A program made the translations under genes and the position numbers. A stretch of DNA of 64,000 bases from Welwitschia mirabilis (taxonomy: Eukaryota > Gnetophyta > Gnetopsida > Welwitschiales): NCBI GenBank assembly GCA_051453625.1, contig JBOZIK010000001.1:156358121-156422120 (forward strand), in the 5' to 3' direction. This document shows positions 1 to 12,639 of the stretch, piece by piece; position 1 is the first letter of the stretch, and each line of letters begins with the position of its first letter. Under the pieces are notes generated by a model. The model did not search any database and was not told the DNA's origin. It saw only the letters and a list, made by a program, of their open reading frames with translations.

Positions 1-2185
1 TCTTTTTCTTCCTTTTCTAATTGATTGCTTGAGTCAACCCAAGAGTGCTCAAATGCCTAGAGTGCTTCAATAGATGCAGATTGTTAAGGTGTTGTGCATT
101 TTTGCTTCATGTGAGCCCTTATCACTGGTATTTTGCACATTTATATTATAGAACTTTATACCGTAATCATGTCTAAATTATCAGGCAGCATACAATTATA
201 CCACCTAAAGAAAACAATCCTTTTAGAGATGATAACCTCTGAAATTAACACAATAATCTGACCTTAGGGGTTTGTGTCGCCTCATCCATAACCTGTAAAA
301 TTGAATAATGTATTCAAAATTTTAAAAATGGTTCGATTTAACGATACTTCAGAAGGCAGTCCAATGGGAAATGCAGTCCACAACTTAGAGTTTCCAAGTA
401 TGATGTTTTCAAGAAAGAAAGAAAGATTGGTTTTAAAGTTAAGTGATGGTAAAATTTACAAGTATTAGAGAAACGAAAAGATTTAAAAGTGGGAGTACCT
501 AAGGATACCTAAAAATGAAAAGCAAAATAAAATAAGAATAATTATTTTTTTGCAAACTATTGGCTTCTTCCGACACTAGCTAGAACCACGTAAGTCAAGT
601 TACACAACACAATTGGCTAGAGGAATCTAATTGGGATTTGGAATTTCCACCCAAAGATCATTTCAACATAGCAGTGATGACCTTCTAAATCTGTCAAACA
701 TTTGAATGTTCTTCAATGTTCTTTAAGTTCTTGAATTACGGTCTACAGAAAGCCTTCTAATTCTCTTTGTTATCTTAATGTGAATGTAGCCATAAAAGGC
801 TGCAATGGTTGTGGATGAGCTTGACGAGGCCAAGCTCCATAAGGTAAGGCTCATGCTGTGTGTCAAGAAGGATGCACTTGGCCTTTGCATCACGACGTAA
901 AATTGGCAGATGGCAGTCGTGATGGAGATAGGCAAGCCCTTACGCACTACGAAGAATGATGTTGTAGCAGATCTCTGAGTTGAGTGTGGAATGTTTGTCA
1001 TGCAGAAAATGGCTAAAGGTTCCACTAGACATATAATCATTGAGGAGGAGTTAGGAATGGTGATTAGTGTAATGGTCAATTGGGTAGATGATGTTCTGGT
1101 TTTAGATACCAGTGACAGTTCTAATTTCTATAGAGAAGTCATGGACGGCACCACTAGCTAAACCGCTAAGGCATTGGCAATCTTTTATTGTGCATAAAAG
1201 AGTTATCGAAGGTTGAAGTTCAAGAGAATCTGACTGCAAGGACTCAAAAGAAAAAATTAATATTTTAGTATATATTACTGCTTCTACAAAGGTGATTTGC
1301 AGCTTGTTTACTTTTGTTTTTGGACACAAGTCTTACACTTTCTATGCACAGGGCATGGCTTCCATGAATGTTTGCACTATGCTTCATAGAATCATACAAA
1401 GTGTACTATATCAAACCCTTAATGCTTCACAAAAGCATGGAAAGTGCATATAAAAGAAATTCTAAAAACAACTTTTATACCCACATTCTTTACATATTTT
1501 ATTATTACTAGATTTCTGATACAAAAATAATGCCTTGAGATCTAGACTTTATCACATAGTTGCCATTTACAATAATGATAATAAAAAGTGTGTAAAGAGC
1601 ATAAGAATTTGCTTTATTTCTAAACAGTCCTGCACTCGAAGATAAATATCAAATTGTCTTGCAACAACTTTGTGAGATGTATTGTATGAGTTACTTCTAG
1701 GGTAATTTAATCCTTGATGCAACATTCAACAAGTTTAATTGACTCAACAAGGTATGTGAAAAGTATACAACATATCACATTCTAAATAAGCAATGTGCCA
1801 ATTTTGTGTTGATTGAAGCTTTTCAACCATTAGACTACAATGTTTAGAAACTCTGATTTACAGAAGCCTACTGCTATCAAATGCTTTTGTTCTTCTCAAA
1901 AGCCTTCAATGTGTTCCATTTTATGGCACCAAAATAGATCGCATATGGTATCCTTAACAAGTTAATGTAAACTAACTTCAATATTGTGAAACTAATGTAC
2001 TCAATAGAAAAAATTCCTGACTCTTTGTGCCCATCAAAAAAAGATATCTTGATTTCAACGATATCTTCCTTTGCATTCTACTCTACTTAATTATTTTGCA
2101 TGAAACATTAGACAGTATTTAGAAGTTAAAGCTAACTGCTTGACAAACAAAGTTAGACGAAACTACAAAAATTTGTGTAACATAC
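1..2185. other. Region downstream of the MADS relic, no gene recognised
   Basis: This stretch should hold the 3' exons of the minus-strand MADS relic, but I could not identify them with confidence. A weak candidate lies near 1,880-1,935 (minus), where the translation contains MEHIEG followed by a stop. From about 780 to 1,130 the plus strand has a less AT-rich patch with fairly long open stretches in one frame, for example VDELDEAKLHKVRLMLCVKK followed by a stop and more open codons. I do not recognise that product. It may be a relic of another gene or chance. The 118-codon minus-strand frame over the same patch resembles no family I know. Confidence 0.35.
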
Positions 2186-2351
2186 TGTGCTATCTCTTGT
2201 AACATTAAAGCCCATGACTGGATCTGTGCAAGCTTAGCTTTGAGTTCCTGCTAAATATGAATTCCACAAAGTCAATAGTCTAACACACTGAAGCATTAAA
2301 AATAGCAACAGCCATAGATAAAAATAATTGATCACCTTGGAATTCTGTGGC
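2186..2351 (-). pseudogene. MIKC* candidate exons 5-6
   Basis: A 16-bp candidate exon (2351-2336) follows TATGCAG and precedes GTGATC. The next (2247-2186) follows TTAGCAG and precedes GTATGT. Joined in phase to exon 4 they extend the protein as ...LDAR-PQNSK-ELKAKLAQIQSW. That resembles the amphipathic K-like helix (Q.LQAQL.EIQ.RLSYW) of the family. The match is short, so these exons are less certain than exons 2-4, and the low end of the last exon is a guess from its donor. Confidence 0.5.
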
Positions 2352-2495
2352 CTGCATATTTAAACACCACAAAAGAAACATTGTTAGAGATCCATCTAAA
2401 TATCCATAATTATTTAATGCAAGACATTGTTTAATCTGCAAACTTACATCAAAAACAAAAAAGGGGCAATGAAATTGGTTAAGATGATGCATTAC

Positions 2496-3366
2496 CTTGC
2501 ATCTAGAAACTCCTTGACATCAATGACATGGTCAGTTGTCTTAAAACTCTTTTGTAACACCTTTGCATTACCACAAACTCAAACAAATTATTACTTGAAA
2601 AGCAAACTCCTACATAGATTACATGAGTAGCAAACAGAATCAAAAGATCAAACTGCAAAAGAAGATACAAGAACCCTGCAACCATGGAAGGTTTACATAC
2701 CTCAAGGCTTTCAAGTTTCCTGTTTCAATTAACATTCCTTCNNNNNNNNNNNNNNNNNNNNNNNNNNNNNNNNNNNNNNNNNNNNNNNNNNNNNNNNNNN
2801 NNNNNNNNNNNNNNNNNNNNNNNNNNNNNNNNNNNNNNNNNNNNNNNNNNNNNNNNNNNNNNNNNNNNNNNNNNNNNNNNNNNNNNNNNNNNNNNNNNNN
2901 NNNNNNNNNNNNNNNNNNNNNNNNNNNNNNNNNNNNNNNNNNNNNNNNNNNNNNNNNNNNNNNNNNNNNNNNNNNNNNNNNNNNNNNNNNNNNNNNNNNN
3001 NNNNNNNNNNNNNNNNNNNNNNNNNNNNNNNNNNNNNNNNNNNNNNNNNNNNNNNNNNNNNNNNNNNNNNNNNNNNNNNNNNNNNNNNNNNNNNNNNNNN
3101 NNNNNNNNNNNNNNNNNNNNNNNNNNNNNNNNNNNNNNNNNNNNNNNNNNNNNNNNNNNNNNNNNNNNNNNNNNNNNNNNNNNNNNNNNNNNNNNNNNNN
3201 NNNNNNNNNNNNNNNNNNNNNNNNNNNNNNNNNNNNNNNNNNNNNNNNNNNNNNNNNNTTACTCTTTCTAAATATTCAGAAGAAACCTTAGGATAGGTAT
3301 TTTAACCTTTTATGTCTCTCTTGTGGAGTCAAGCTGCAGAACTTTGCAATCACTTCTTCCATTGTG
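2496..3366 (-). pseudogene. MIKC* exons 2-4 (I/K-like region)
   Basis: Exon 2 (3366-3307, 60 bp) follows acceptor TTCCAG and ends at donor GTTAAA. Exon 3 (2719-2701, 19 bp) lies between ACAG and GTATGT. Exon 4 (2560-2496, 65 bp) lies between AAAG and GTAATG. Each junction keeps the frame: exon 2 ends in AG, exon 3 supplies G AAA, and exon 4 opens with a whole codon. These exons contain no stop. The product resembles the region just after the MADS domain in AGL65/AGL30-type proteins. The 517-bp N gap (2742-3258) lies in the intron between exons 2 and 3. Confidence 0.8.
2742..3258. other. Assembly gap (517 N)
   Basis: Run of N inside the intron between MADS exons 2 and 3. Open frames that cross it have no meaning. 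Confidence 1.
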
Positions 3367-5850
3367 CTGGAATAAATAAGATCACACCAGTGAGATAAAT
3401 TTTCGATAAAAATACTATTTCCAATCCACCACATACATATGCCCAGATGTACAGAGTTATACATAAGACCCCTTAACACGATATTTTACATTTACCATCA
3501 AAGAAGCACAGTAAAGATTTAGAAAGTTCTCATCATTAATGCCATTCAAGAAGAGGGATATTGTCTTCTATCAATAAAAATGCTTCTGAAGCCATTCAAA
3601 CTTTCATGGAAATATTTGCAAAATGAACCCCCATATATAGCAAGTGATGATTTCAAAAAACAACGAATATTGCTTCTACTTGTTAATTTGCTTATAAAAT
3701 ACACAAAGTTCATTTTGGTAAGTGGTTAAACACAAAAAAACAGTAACTCATTGGCTGAAGGAAAATTCAAGGGCGTCTTCAAAGAATGAAACCTTCACAA
3801 AAGAGAAACATTAATTTAAGATAAACCATGAACATGTAAGTAATATTCCTTTTTAAAAAAAAGTTATTTAAATTATTTGATAAACAAATTTTGGGAGACA
3901 TTGATCCCTGAAGTTTGGTTTAATCTGTAGCTTAGTTGAGCTGAGACACTATCACACTCCTACTAGCGGTGCAGGAGCCCCTAGTTTACCTAAAAAGATA
4001 CGAGGCTATTCAGCCTAGCAACGGTTATTCAGCCTTCCATTTTGTCCACATCCAACAACTAAAGATATCCCAGAACATATTGCAGCAATAGAAAATACCC
4101 AGAAAAGGCTGAGTATCTTACAGCTAAGACAAGCAAAAATCAGTGACCATCTTCCTCATCAGCTTGTTAAAATGAGTTTCAACCTTCAAGCTATTATGGC
4201 TCTTAACCTCCCTCATCTGTTTTTCTTTCTCTGGAATGTTAGTTAATGTACATACCAAAACCTGACTATGTAGTGGATGAACAAAATAAGCTACAGAAAT
4301 GCCATAGCCAAAACCAGGAAGGACACTTAAAAAAGGTCTGTGTAAGGTATAGAAGAAGAGGTATCATAAAGTTGGGTAACAGGTAACAGAAAAGATGGTT
4401 AACAGTGACACATCAAAATGCAGGATTTACACAGAGCTGCTGAAATGTAACTTATTACTGCGACACCAAAATTGCTACTAAACTTGAGATAGCTCAAGGA
4501 AACTGAACACCATTAGAACACTCATAAATTTAATAAATAAAACAACATAGACAGTTTAGGAAAAAAAAAAGTCAACAAGTCCACAGCGTTGTGACAATCA
4601 TGTTTAGGTCTCTGTATCCAGGTTATCTATCATATAGCACAAACTTTAAATAGTCATTCTAGATGAGAGATTAATTTTGCCAAACACTTTACTTGATTGA
4701 AACAGAGGTACAGCATTGTAATATTGTAATATCAGAAGGATGTTGACATTCATCTTGTTAATGAAGCACTACATTCATCTTGTTGGTTTTCGAATTTGAT
4801 TTTATTTCTATATTTTAATTATTGGTTCTAGGATTTGATTTATCTTAGCAAATTCTGTTTTAGCATGAAATTTTAAACATAAATTGGTAGACTCGTGTTA
4901 AAACATTTTTAAAAGCATTGTCTCAGAAAATTGTAAACCCTTTTTTTGACAAATAATAATTTCTTAGATCCTTCTTTGTATTGATGATGATTAGGAGCCT
5001 TTTCTGCTTTTCTACTGGTCTACACTATTCTTGTCTTTTAGTTGTTTTCGAAATATCTAAGATAGCTCCATTTTACAGCTCAAGTAAAATCCACCAGTTG
5101 GACAGATTCTGGATAAGGATGCATAAAGTCTGTATTTTATTGTTAGTTCAATACTTTCAGCTTGAAATGCTCTGAATTCGAACATGACACAGCTCTCTAA
5201 GACTCTTTGAGTCACTTGTAAATCATGAGTTTTTCCGCTTTTATAAGTTTAAACAATTAACTTGCACTAACTTAACCTGGATAAGTGAATTCATAGAAAT
5301 TAGAAACTTCAAGAGTTTTTTGATTAACTCACTAGAAAGCAACTTTCGAGTCACTTGGTGGATTCTGTTAAATAATTTACATACACAAATGTAATAATTT
5401 TATTTAATGTAAAACAAAAATAATGGACCCCACATCATTCTTTCAAGTTGAAAATGCGATCCATCATGTTAGAATTCACTCAAAAGCTCATTTCAAGTGA
5501 TTAAGAAGAGATTTTTGAAGTGAAAAAGAGAGTAGAGTTTTCAAGCAAACGTATGTTTTCTTTCATTTTAACGAATTGAACGTCATTAACAAATGTAGTA
5601 TTATAGTGAAGTATTAACAGTCTAAATTTTGAATGTTTTAGTGAAAGTGACAAGTAATGTTAACTTGCATGTTTCGATGTATGCAGTATTAAATATTCAA
5701 TTGTAGAATAAGAAACATCGCCCTTTCCCACTATTCCAGAAAGAAGAAGTAACTCAGAATAGATCATACCCTTGCAGCCTAAAAATACATAAAAGTACAT
5801 AAGTCAACCAATGTATCCGTCCAAATCCGTATGTGAAACTGCACACTTAC

Positions 5851-6012
5851 ACAAAAATGGGTTTCCTAGAAGAAGAGAACATGACCAGAAGAACATCAAT
5901 GTTACATAAAATGGCCAATTCCTTGGTTCACAATTCCATTCCTTTGCTTCGAGTATGTGGTCTGCTTGCTATTCTGTGCAACCTTTTTAATCTCTAGCTT
6001 CACACCCTCCAT
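5851..6012 (-). pseudogene. MADS-box exon 1, frameshifted
   Basis: From the ATG at 6012 the frame reads MEGVKLEIKK and then TTYSKQRNGIV, which aligns with the MADS consensus MGRVKLKIKR...VTYSKRRNGIL. After NGIV the frame is lost. The second half of the domain continues in another frame as KELAILCNIDVLLVMF, which corresponds to KELSILCDIDVLLVMF. The spacing between the halves is about 5 bp short, and the original frame meets TAA soon after. The exon ends at a strong donor, GTAAGT (5850-5845), in the phase required by exon 2. Beyond the shift, Arg3 is Gly and the SKRR motif is SKQR, changes expected to weaken DNA binding. Confidence 0.75.
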
Positions 6013-6350
6013 TCTAAATCAACCACGAGAGCAACAAATCCCAGGCCCAAAAAATGAAACCCATAGCTTACAACGGTGCCGTAGCCTACCTGTTGATTTA
6101 TACAGGTCAGACGTCTATACCTAGCTTACAGCCTCCCTCGCAGAAACATAGAAATTACACTTTCAAGACTCCCAAGCCCACATAGAGAATGGTGACAACT
6201 ACCAAAGGCAAAACCAAAAGAGGTTTGATATGAAAGATGAAATCGGGCGCAAGCAATGCAAAATCCTGGCGTTATCACTGCCATGGCAATGTTAAAATTG
6301 CAGAGGAGCGCTGCCGTGGACATTGCCCTTATGCGACTCTAAGAAAATCC
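6013..6350 (-). promoter_or_regulatory. Probable 5' leader of the MADS relic
   Basis: This block directly upstream of the MADS ATG is visibly richer in G+C than the DNA beyond 6,350 and keeps several CpGs, as expected of a transcribed leader less exposed to methylation decay. A 65-codon open frame on the minus strand (6323-6126) matches nothing I know. No TATA box was assigned. Confidence 0.3.
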
Positions 6351-6493
6351 AGTGTCTCATTTTGTCCATTTTGAAACGAATGTTCCTGAAGTACGTATTT
6401 ACTAATTTTCATTTGGATTTATGTGGTATTTGAATATTCCATATAAAGAGCAAGATGATTGCATAAGAGAAATCTGGTGTCTTGCATGATTAC

Positions 6494-6580
6494 ATGAAAC
6501 TTAATATAGATACATTAAAAATATAGATACATGAAACTTAATATAGATACAATAAAAATATAGATATATGAAACTTAATA
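6494..6580. repeat. 37-bp tandem repeat, about 2.4 copies
   Basis: The motif ATGAAACTTAATATAGATAC starts at 6,494, 6,531 and, cut short, 6,568, giving a 37-bp period. Copies differ at only a few positions. Confidence 0.85.
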
Positions 6581-8515
6581 TCTTACAGTAAATTCAGTGA
6601 ATTTTAGTAAAAAAGATTAAACTAAAACAAAGTTGTTTATTGTTTTAATTTTATGTTAAATAAATTATACATATTTTTTAATGTTATTAAAATTATGGTC
6701 CTTACTATTAATTTCAAAAGTTTAAATTAATTAATTTATATGAATTACTTTAGGCATAAGATAATCTATAAAAAGTTGGACAAAATTAGCATAGGACATA
6801 TCAATCATACATGGGTAAACAATCCCCGCTATAGGTTATAAATGTTTCTCCTGCTTTATAGAAACTCTTATTTACTTTTCCTACTACACATATAGAGACA
6901 TAATTTCCATAGTGTCTTAGCACTTTCTACTTTAGAAGCTGATACATCTTTCCTTGTGCCATACTTCATTTTGTAAATTTCATTTTAATCTTCTCAAACA
7001 AACATCTTACTTTGAACATAATAGATGTTTCTACTATGATGAACCATTCTTTAATCTTTGTTATCTTTTTTGGATAACTAGCTTAATAGAAAGATGATGA
7101 ATTTAAGGAAATAAACTAAAAAGTTAATCCTCAAGGTCGATAACCATCTCATTCTCTAAAATTAGTAAATGCATTATAGGTAACATCAGTTTCTTATCAA
7201 TTATGTGAGTCATAAGGAATGGACTTTCATGTTTTAATTTGAAATCTCTAAAATTCATTATTTATTAATCCTAATTATTTTTGTAAATTAATGAGACTTT
7301 CCTACTTCTAAAGAAACAGGAAGAAAACTCTAAGTTCTAGAATTCATTAAAGAAAATTCTTTCAATTTACCTATAGTCTTGTAAACCTTCCATTTTGGGT
7401 AAACTATGATTGAAAAAAGCTTGTGTATTTACTTAGAGATAATGTTAGTTTTAGAATCAAACTTTCATACAAAGGCTACATTTATGATGATTTATTATCT
7501 CCTCCATTAGCATGCTAATGAAAAGATTCATAAGATCCAAATTTTTTTAGCTGATGGGAAAAATTTAAAATAAATCCCTAGTAAGGCTAGGGGAAAAAAT
7601 GTATAACATAAGAAAAGGGATTCTATTAATAACCCTTAATACTAATAAGAATATTGTGAAATCACAAGTCTTAGATTTCATCTAAGGATTTTATTTCTTT
7701 TAACCTAAATACAAAAGTTGAATGGAAAAATCAAGTGAAATGGACTTAAAACTTTGAAAATCAACCATATAATAAGAAACATGGGATCATGTTATTAAAA
7801 CTAGATAAAAAACCTAGTTTCGAGTAAATGATCCCTTGAAATCAATAACTAGATATCATAGAAAATGAATGGTCTCTAATGTAGAAATGGTCAACTCAAT
7901 TATCATCTTAAAGCATATGAGCCACAATATATTAAATTTATTCCTTTCATAAACTACACTTCTTAGAATGTCTAAGAACTTACAAACCTTCATAAATCCC
8001 TATGAAGTGAATAAATTCCTTGATTTAGGTTATTATGATGTCATTTTATTATAATAGGTAAATATCATTAATTTTTAATTGCAACTGATATTGAAAATCA
8101 TTAGACCTTAATTTTCTTCCTTTATTACTAGTTGTAGAGTTGAAATTGGTTATCATGTTACTTTCTTGAGTTAAAAGTGAATGGATTTTTCTCTTTTAGT
8201 ATTTCTACTTTAAGATAAGATAATAAATTTAGCGGTGTAGAATGATGTATATACTTTTAATGTTATTAACATTTATTCTTCTAACTTCATGCATGAGTAA
8301 GTTTAATTATGAAGTTACCTTCTATTGCTTAACTAAAGAATTGTTAGTGATTTCAATATTCTTTACACTTAATATAAGCTTGAAAAAAGCATGTGTGGCT
8401 ATATCAAATAATAAAAATTACTTGGAATGAATTCAAAATGAGAGTTGATTTACAGAACTTAATTTTTAGATAAGTTTGGGTGGTTTATTGAGTCAAATAT
8501 CATAGAATGTTAGAA

Positions 8516-8517
<2 letters not shown>

Positions 8518-8557
<40 letters not shown>
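8518..8557. repeat. (TC)n microsatellite
   Basis: About twenty TC units, followed by CCCT-rich variants to about 8,570. The Leu/Ser-rich open frame here is an artefact of the repeat. Confidence 0.95.
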
Positions 8558-8562
<5 letters not shown>

Positions 8563-10914
8563 CCTCCCTCTATCTCTGTTTTTTTTTATGAGTGGTGTTA
8601 TCATCTTTACTAACTTGAGGCTTAAAGTTGTTTCATTTCAAAATTTTCTAAGTGTGACATATTTTTCCTTATCCCATTTAATAAAATTTTCATTATAATG
8701 GAAAATCTAGAAATGATGCAACAAATTAAATAATTAATCATACTTTTTTAAAACTTTTCCCCCCGTTTTCAACATGGAAGAATTCTCAATATATTGATCT
8801 ACTACGAGGATTACTTTATTTTAACACACAATTGCTTACATGTAATTCATTTACCAAAATATTGAAAATTTTTCTTTACAATACTTTAATTGTTAGAAGT
8901 TACCTATAAGAAATACCTTCAACACATTAAAAAATGAAAATGTGTTAATATTAAGAATACTAAGTTATTAAAAATTTTCTCTGAAATAAAAGTCAGGTTA
9001 AAATAGTTTGAAATTCATAACGAACATGATATGATATTAGTTATCCATATTACTAATCTTAAAGTTAGACATCAAGATAAAATTTTTTCCCTTTTGTAAT
9101 GTTACTAAGGAAAAGATAAAAACTACTATGAAACTAATTAAGATAGAAATGTATTTCATCACATGAACTAAGTGTACAAGATGTTTGGAAAACATTATAA
9201 TTGAGTCTTAAGTTTCTAATGTATTTACTTGCATACCTTAAATAAAGTATCAATCACATGTGTTGGTGTTATAAAGGATGATATTCCTTTAGCCTTACTA
9301 GATCTAATGAGTACTCTTAATGATAGAATAGCTCATACACTGTCACCCTTCCAAGATGATCAAGACGCTTTCTTAGATTAATTGAAAATGTTTTGTTGTA
9401 TAAAAGTTTTTAAAATAAGGCATTTTGATATCTACCTGTTAATAGCATAACCATTGATAATGATTTTCTTTCCCATTTGAACATAATAACAATCTAGGCT
9501 ATCTTTATATAGACATTACACAACTAATTTAGAAGTTATTATTTAGCTTGTCATTATTGGTAAATTTTGTGTTTTTGTGATAATGACATTATTAAATGTT
9601 ATAATGTGAAGACCAGCTAAGAGAGGAAATTTTTTACTATGGTACATAATGTGACATGCTAATTGTTTCCTTTAAAACATTCACTAACATAAACTTATTG
9701 TAATAGGGGATTCACTCCTCACAAGCAAGACTTCTTATGATAATTTCTAGACTTGAAATCTTGCTTTGTCATATTTTATGAGCTTAATAAAAGAAAATGA
9801 ATTTAAATATCTATGCAAATTTACATTACATAGAGTATGCTTTAAAGTGGTGTTAGTTTGGGAAAGGGGAATGGGGAATCTAGATAAAAATAATATAAAT
9901 ACTTTTAAAGTTGTTAGTAACAAACTCAAAAACAGACAATTACTTTCATTAATATATGTGATGTAATTTCACTAGAAATTAAGTTTGTTTGCATTTGATT
10001 TGTTTTTATTTAGTAATTTGTAGTTTGAGCTTTATAATAAAGATGATTAGATTTTTTGAAATTTGATATCAAAGACTTCAAGAAACCTCTATTTTTTAAT
10101 TCATTTATTTATTATTTCATACAATGTTAAGGCTATTTGGTGGTTTAGTATCACTTTCTTTTTTTTCCTAGTTTTCCCATTGAGTTTAAAAAGAAACGAT
10201 AAAATAGGATTTTGATCTAGCAATTATCATGAGAGTAAAATCCATAGTACAATGGTTCAATGTTAGTAAATGATTACAATCAAACAACTAGCACATCATA
10301 CATGTACACAAGAAGTGAAAAATATCTTTCATTAGTTGTTCTTCATGATATAATAACCAGTAGTGTCTTTTTCAAAGAGGAGCTAAATGAGTAATAATTA
10401 TTATTAATATCTTTTGAAGTAATAACGTAATGTTAAATTAAGGGAAGAAAGTATTGATGTTTTAGTATAAAAAGGACTTGCTATTAGTGGTCACACTATT
10501 AATACATAAGCATGACTAGATCCCATGTTTTAAAGTTTTCTAAGCAACAAATATATTTAATAATCTAATAAAGTATCTTAACCATGTACTTTGTGTGAAG
10601 CCAATCTTGAAAAATTACTGCTAAATGTGTAGAAAGATAGAAATAAAATTCATGTGCTTCTTGCATTTGCAACTTATCATGCCTAAAAAAGAACTAGTTG
10701 CCATGTACTTCTTTTATGAGTAACAAATAAATGTTTTTTAGAAAGATTAAAATATAAGGAAAAATATAACTTTTTTTAAGAGGTTTGACTAAATTCGAGA
10801 TGGAAATAAGAATTAATTTATAATAAATAACTTAGATTTTGTCATCTAGAAACATATTAGCTAGCACGGAAAGTTATTAACTCAAATAAGTATTAATAGC
10901 TAGTTTGCATTGTC

Positions 10915-11290
10915 TACCATACTGAAGGATCTACAAACCCTAGAGGGGGGTGAGTAGGTTTCTAACAAAGGTGTTAATCAAAAAATGTTTATAAGAATAT
11001 AATAATACATTTAAACATAAATCAAAATTCTATCAAAAAATATTCAATGAGAGATCATACAAGAAAATAATTGGAATAAAAGAAACTACAAAATGTGCAC
11101 TAACAATTTATAGTGGTTCAAAAAAACACCCCTACTCCCCTCTCGGTTGTCAGTTCAATCCTAAGCTGATTTGAATCTTCAGTACTTTCTTTTTAGGTTT
11201 CTAGGTCAACCTGTAACCTTTACAAACAAACTTTTTTGAGGCTCCGTCTCAACCTTTATAAAACAAAGCTCTTAGTAATGGTAGTGTGCC
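10915..11290 (+). repeat. Dispersed repeat family 1, copy 1
   Basis: The sequence opens with CTGAAGGATCTACAAACCCT, then AGAGGGGGGTGAGTAGG, and later carries TTATAGTGGTTCA and AACCTTTACAAACAAACTTT. The same order of blocks occurs at 50,233-50,670. This layout (an opening close to CCCTAGAGGGGGGTGAATAGG, later GTGGTTC) is a familiar dispersed plant repeat, probably of transposon origin. No coding region is visible. Confidence 0.6.
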
Positions 11291-12639
11291 TAAGTGTAGT
11301 GTCATCATCTAATCTAAAGTACAATAATGATGGAATACACTACTTGAAAAGATATTTACAAGTACAGGATCGTATAGTATAGTAGATTGCTTTTACTAAA
11401 AGATATCAATAGTACAAATGTGTTTTTCTTAGAGAAGAATTAGGGTTTCAAAAAATTCCTATACGTTTGCTTATATAGAAGATAGATTTAGTACTTTGAA
11501 AAGTGAATCTAACATTTTAATGGCTTAACTTAAAAGGATTTCTATACATATGCTCATAAGTTTTAGCTATGGCAACAAGATCAAGAGCATTGCACACAAT
11601 AATTAGAATTAAAATTTAGCATGACCTTATGTTTGATTAAACCCTTTCTATATTTCCAGGGCCTAATAATACCTAGGGATATTGTGTTGTACATTTATCC
11701 ATAGCTTTAGGAGTTATTGCTAATGATATACATAATGCACTTTTCTAATCATCACGTAAATGAGCTATTTTTGAATTTTTCCTAGTCAACTCTTTATTTC
11801 TTTATTTTCAACACAGACATATCTGAGTTTTCCCTAGACATCATCAAGGTTATTGAAGGAAGCTAATTTTTCAGTCAAGTTAGTTTTCATACTAAATTTA
11901 TCATAATTCAAAGAACTAGAGCTGAGCTTGCTTCTTAGATGCTGCCTCAATTTGTCTCACCTCATCTTTTCATGTTGGAGGTGATTTAGCTATAGCTCAA
12001 TGTCAAAGCGAAATTCACTTTAATCAAGAAGACCATGTTACTAACCCAGTCCTTTTACATGGAACTTGATTCTATAGTAGGATAATTATGACATACTAAT
12101 ATATGAAGAAGGTAGTATGGTTGATTATTCATTTTATGTTCATTTCATCTTTAACCTAGACAATAAAATTTAATTACCCAAGGCTCATTTTATGCATCAA
12201 ATCCACGTTGATAATAAAGTCTATTATGAATGCTGGGATGATTCAAAAGTAAGGTGTCATAAGTAGCAGTTAATAAAAATGATTTGACTCAAGGACATAC
12301 AGTTTTTGCGCTTACACTTTATCCAAATCTAAATGCTCCATAGATATGTTAAAGGTTTGAGCTAGATCCTACTAATTTGAATCCTCACATAGAAACCTTG
12401 ATTCAAGAGTGTTATGTACAAGCAACCATCCTTATCAATAAGGCTTATTGGTCCTTTGTGAATAATTTGCTTCCTTTGCTTATTTTAAAGAGAATGACTT
12501 CGATTTGGACTACCTAGTTACTTTTAAAAAGAGCTTAGATTATATCAAGACTTGAGAGGAGAATCTTGTCACTTCATGACTGCCTTGGATATTAATTCGT
12601 GTTACTTTAGCAGCTTGTCTTCTTACTTCATCTTTTAGC

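Larger units (their letters stand above)
2186..6012 (-). pseudogene. MIKC*-type MADS-box gene relic (AGL30/AGL65/AGL94-like)
   Basis: MIKC* MADS-box proteins are plant transcription factors that act in the nucleus as heterodimers, mainly in the gametophyte (pollen in seed plants). Six exons can be placed: 6012-5851, 3366-3307, 2719-2701, 2560-2496, 2351-2336 and 2247-2186. All five introns have GT-AG borders and the phases join. Exons 2-4 read TMEEVIAKFCSLTPQERHKR, then KLESLE, then VLQKSFKTTDHVIDVKEFL. This matches the start of the P-clade MIKC* K-like region (EEVIAKF..LTPQER.KRKLESLEALKKTFKKLDHDV). Exon 1 is a MADS box shifted by a net loss of about 5 bp, giving a stop after 36 codons. Intron 1 is about 2.5 kb and intron 2 contains an assembly gap. 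The frameshift and the changed DNA-binding residues favour a pseudogene. A sequencing indel or a damaged but transcribed gene cannot be excluded. Confidence 0.75.
6351..10914. other. AT-rich intergenic DNA
   Basis: No open frame longer than about 66 codons occurs, and none of the translations resembles a known family. The stretch holds a (TC)n microsatellite at 8,518-8,557 and the 37-bp tandem repeat at its start. It may be transposon DNA too decayed to recognise. Confidence 0.6.

Noticed and set aside
2623-3291. Open frames of 195-222 codons on the plus strand
   Set aside because: Most of their length is N; they cross the assembly gap.
6126-6323. 65-codon minus-strand frame upstream of the MADS exon
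   Set aside because: No similarity and not in phase with the MADS ATG; more likely leader sequence.
8507-8698. Leu/Ser-rich 63-codon ORF
   Set aside because: Translation of the (TC)n microsatellite.
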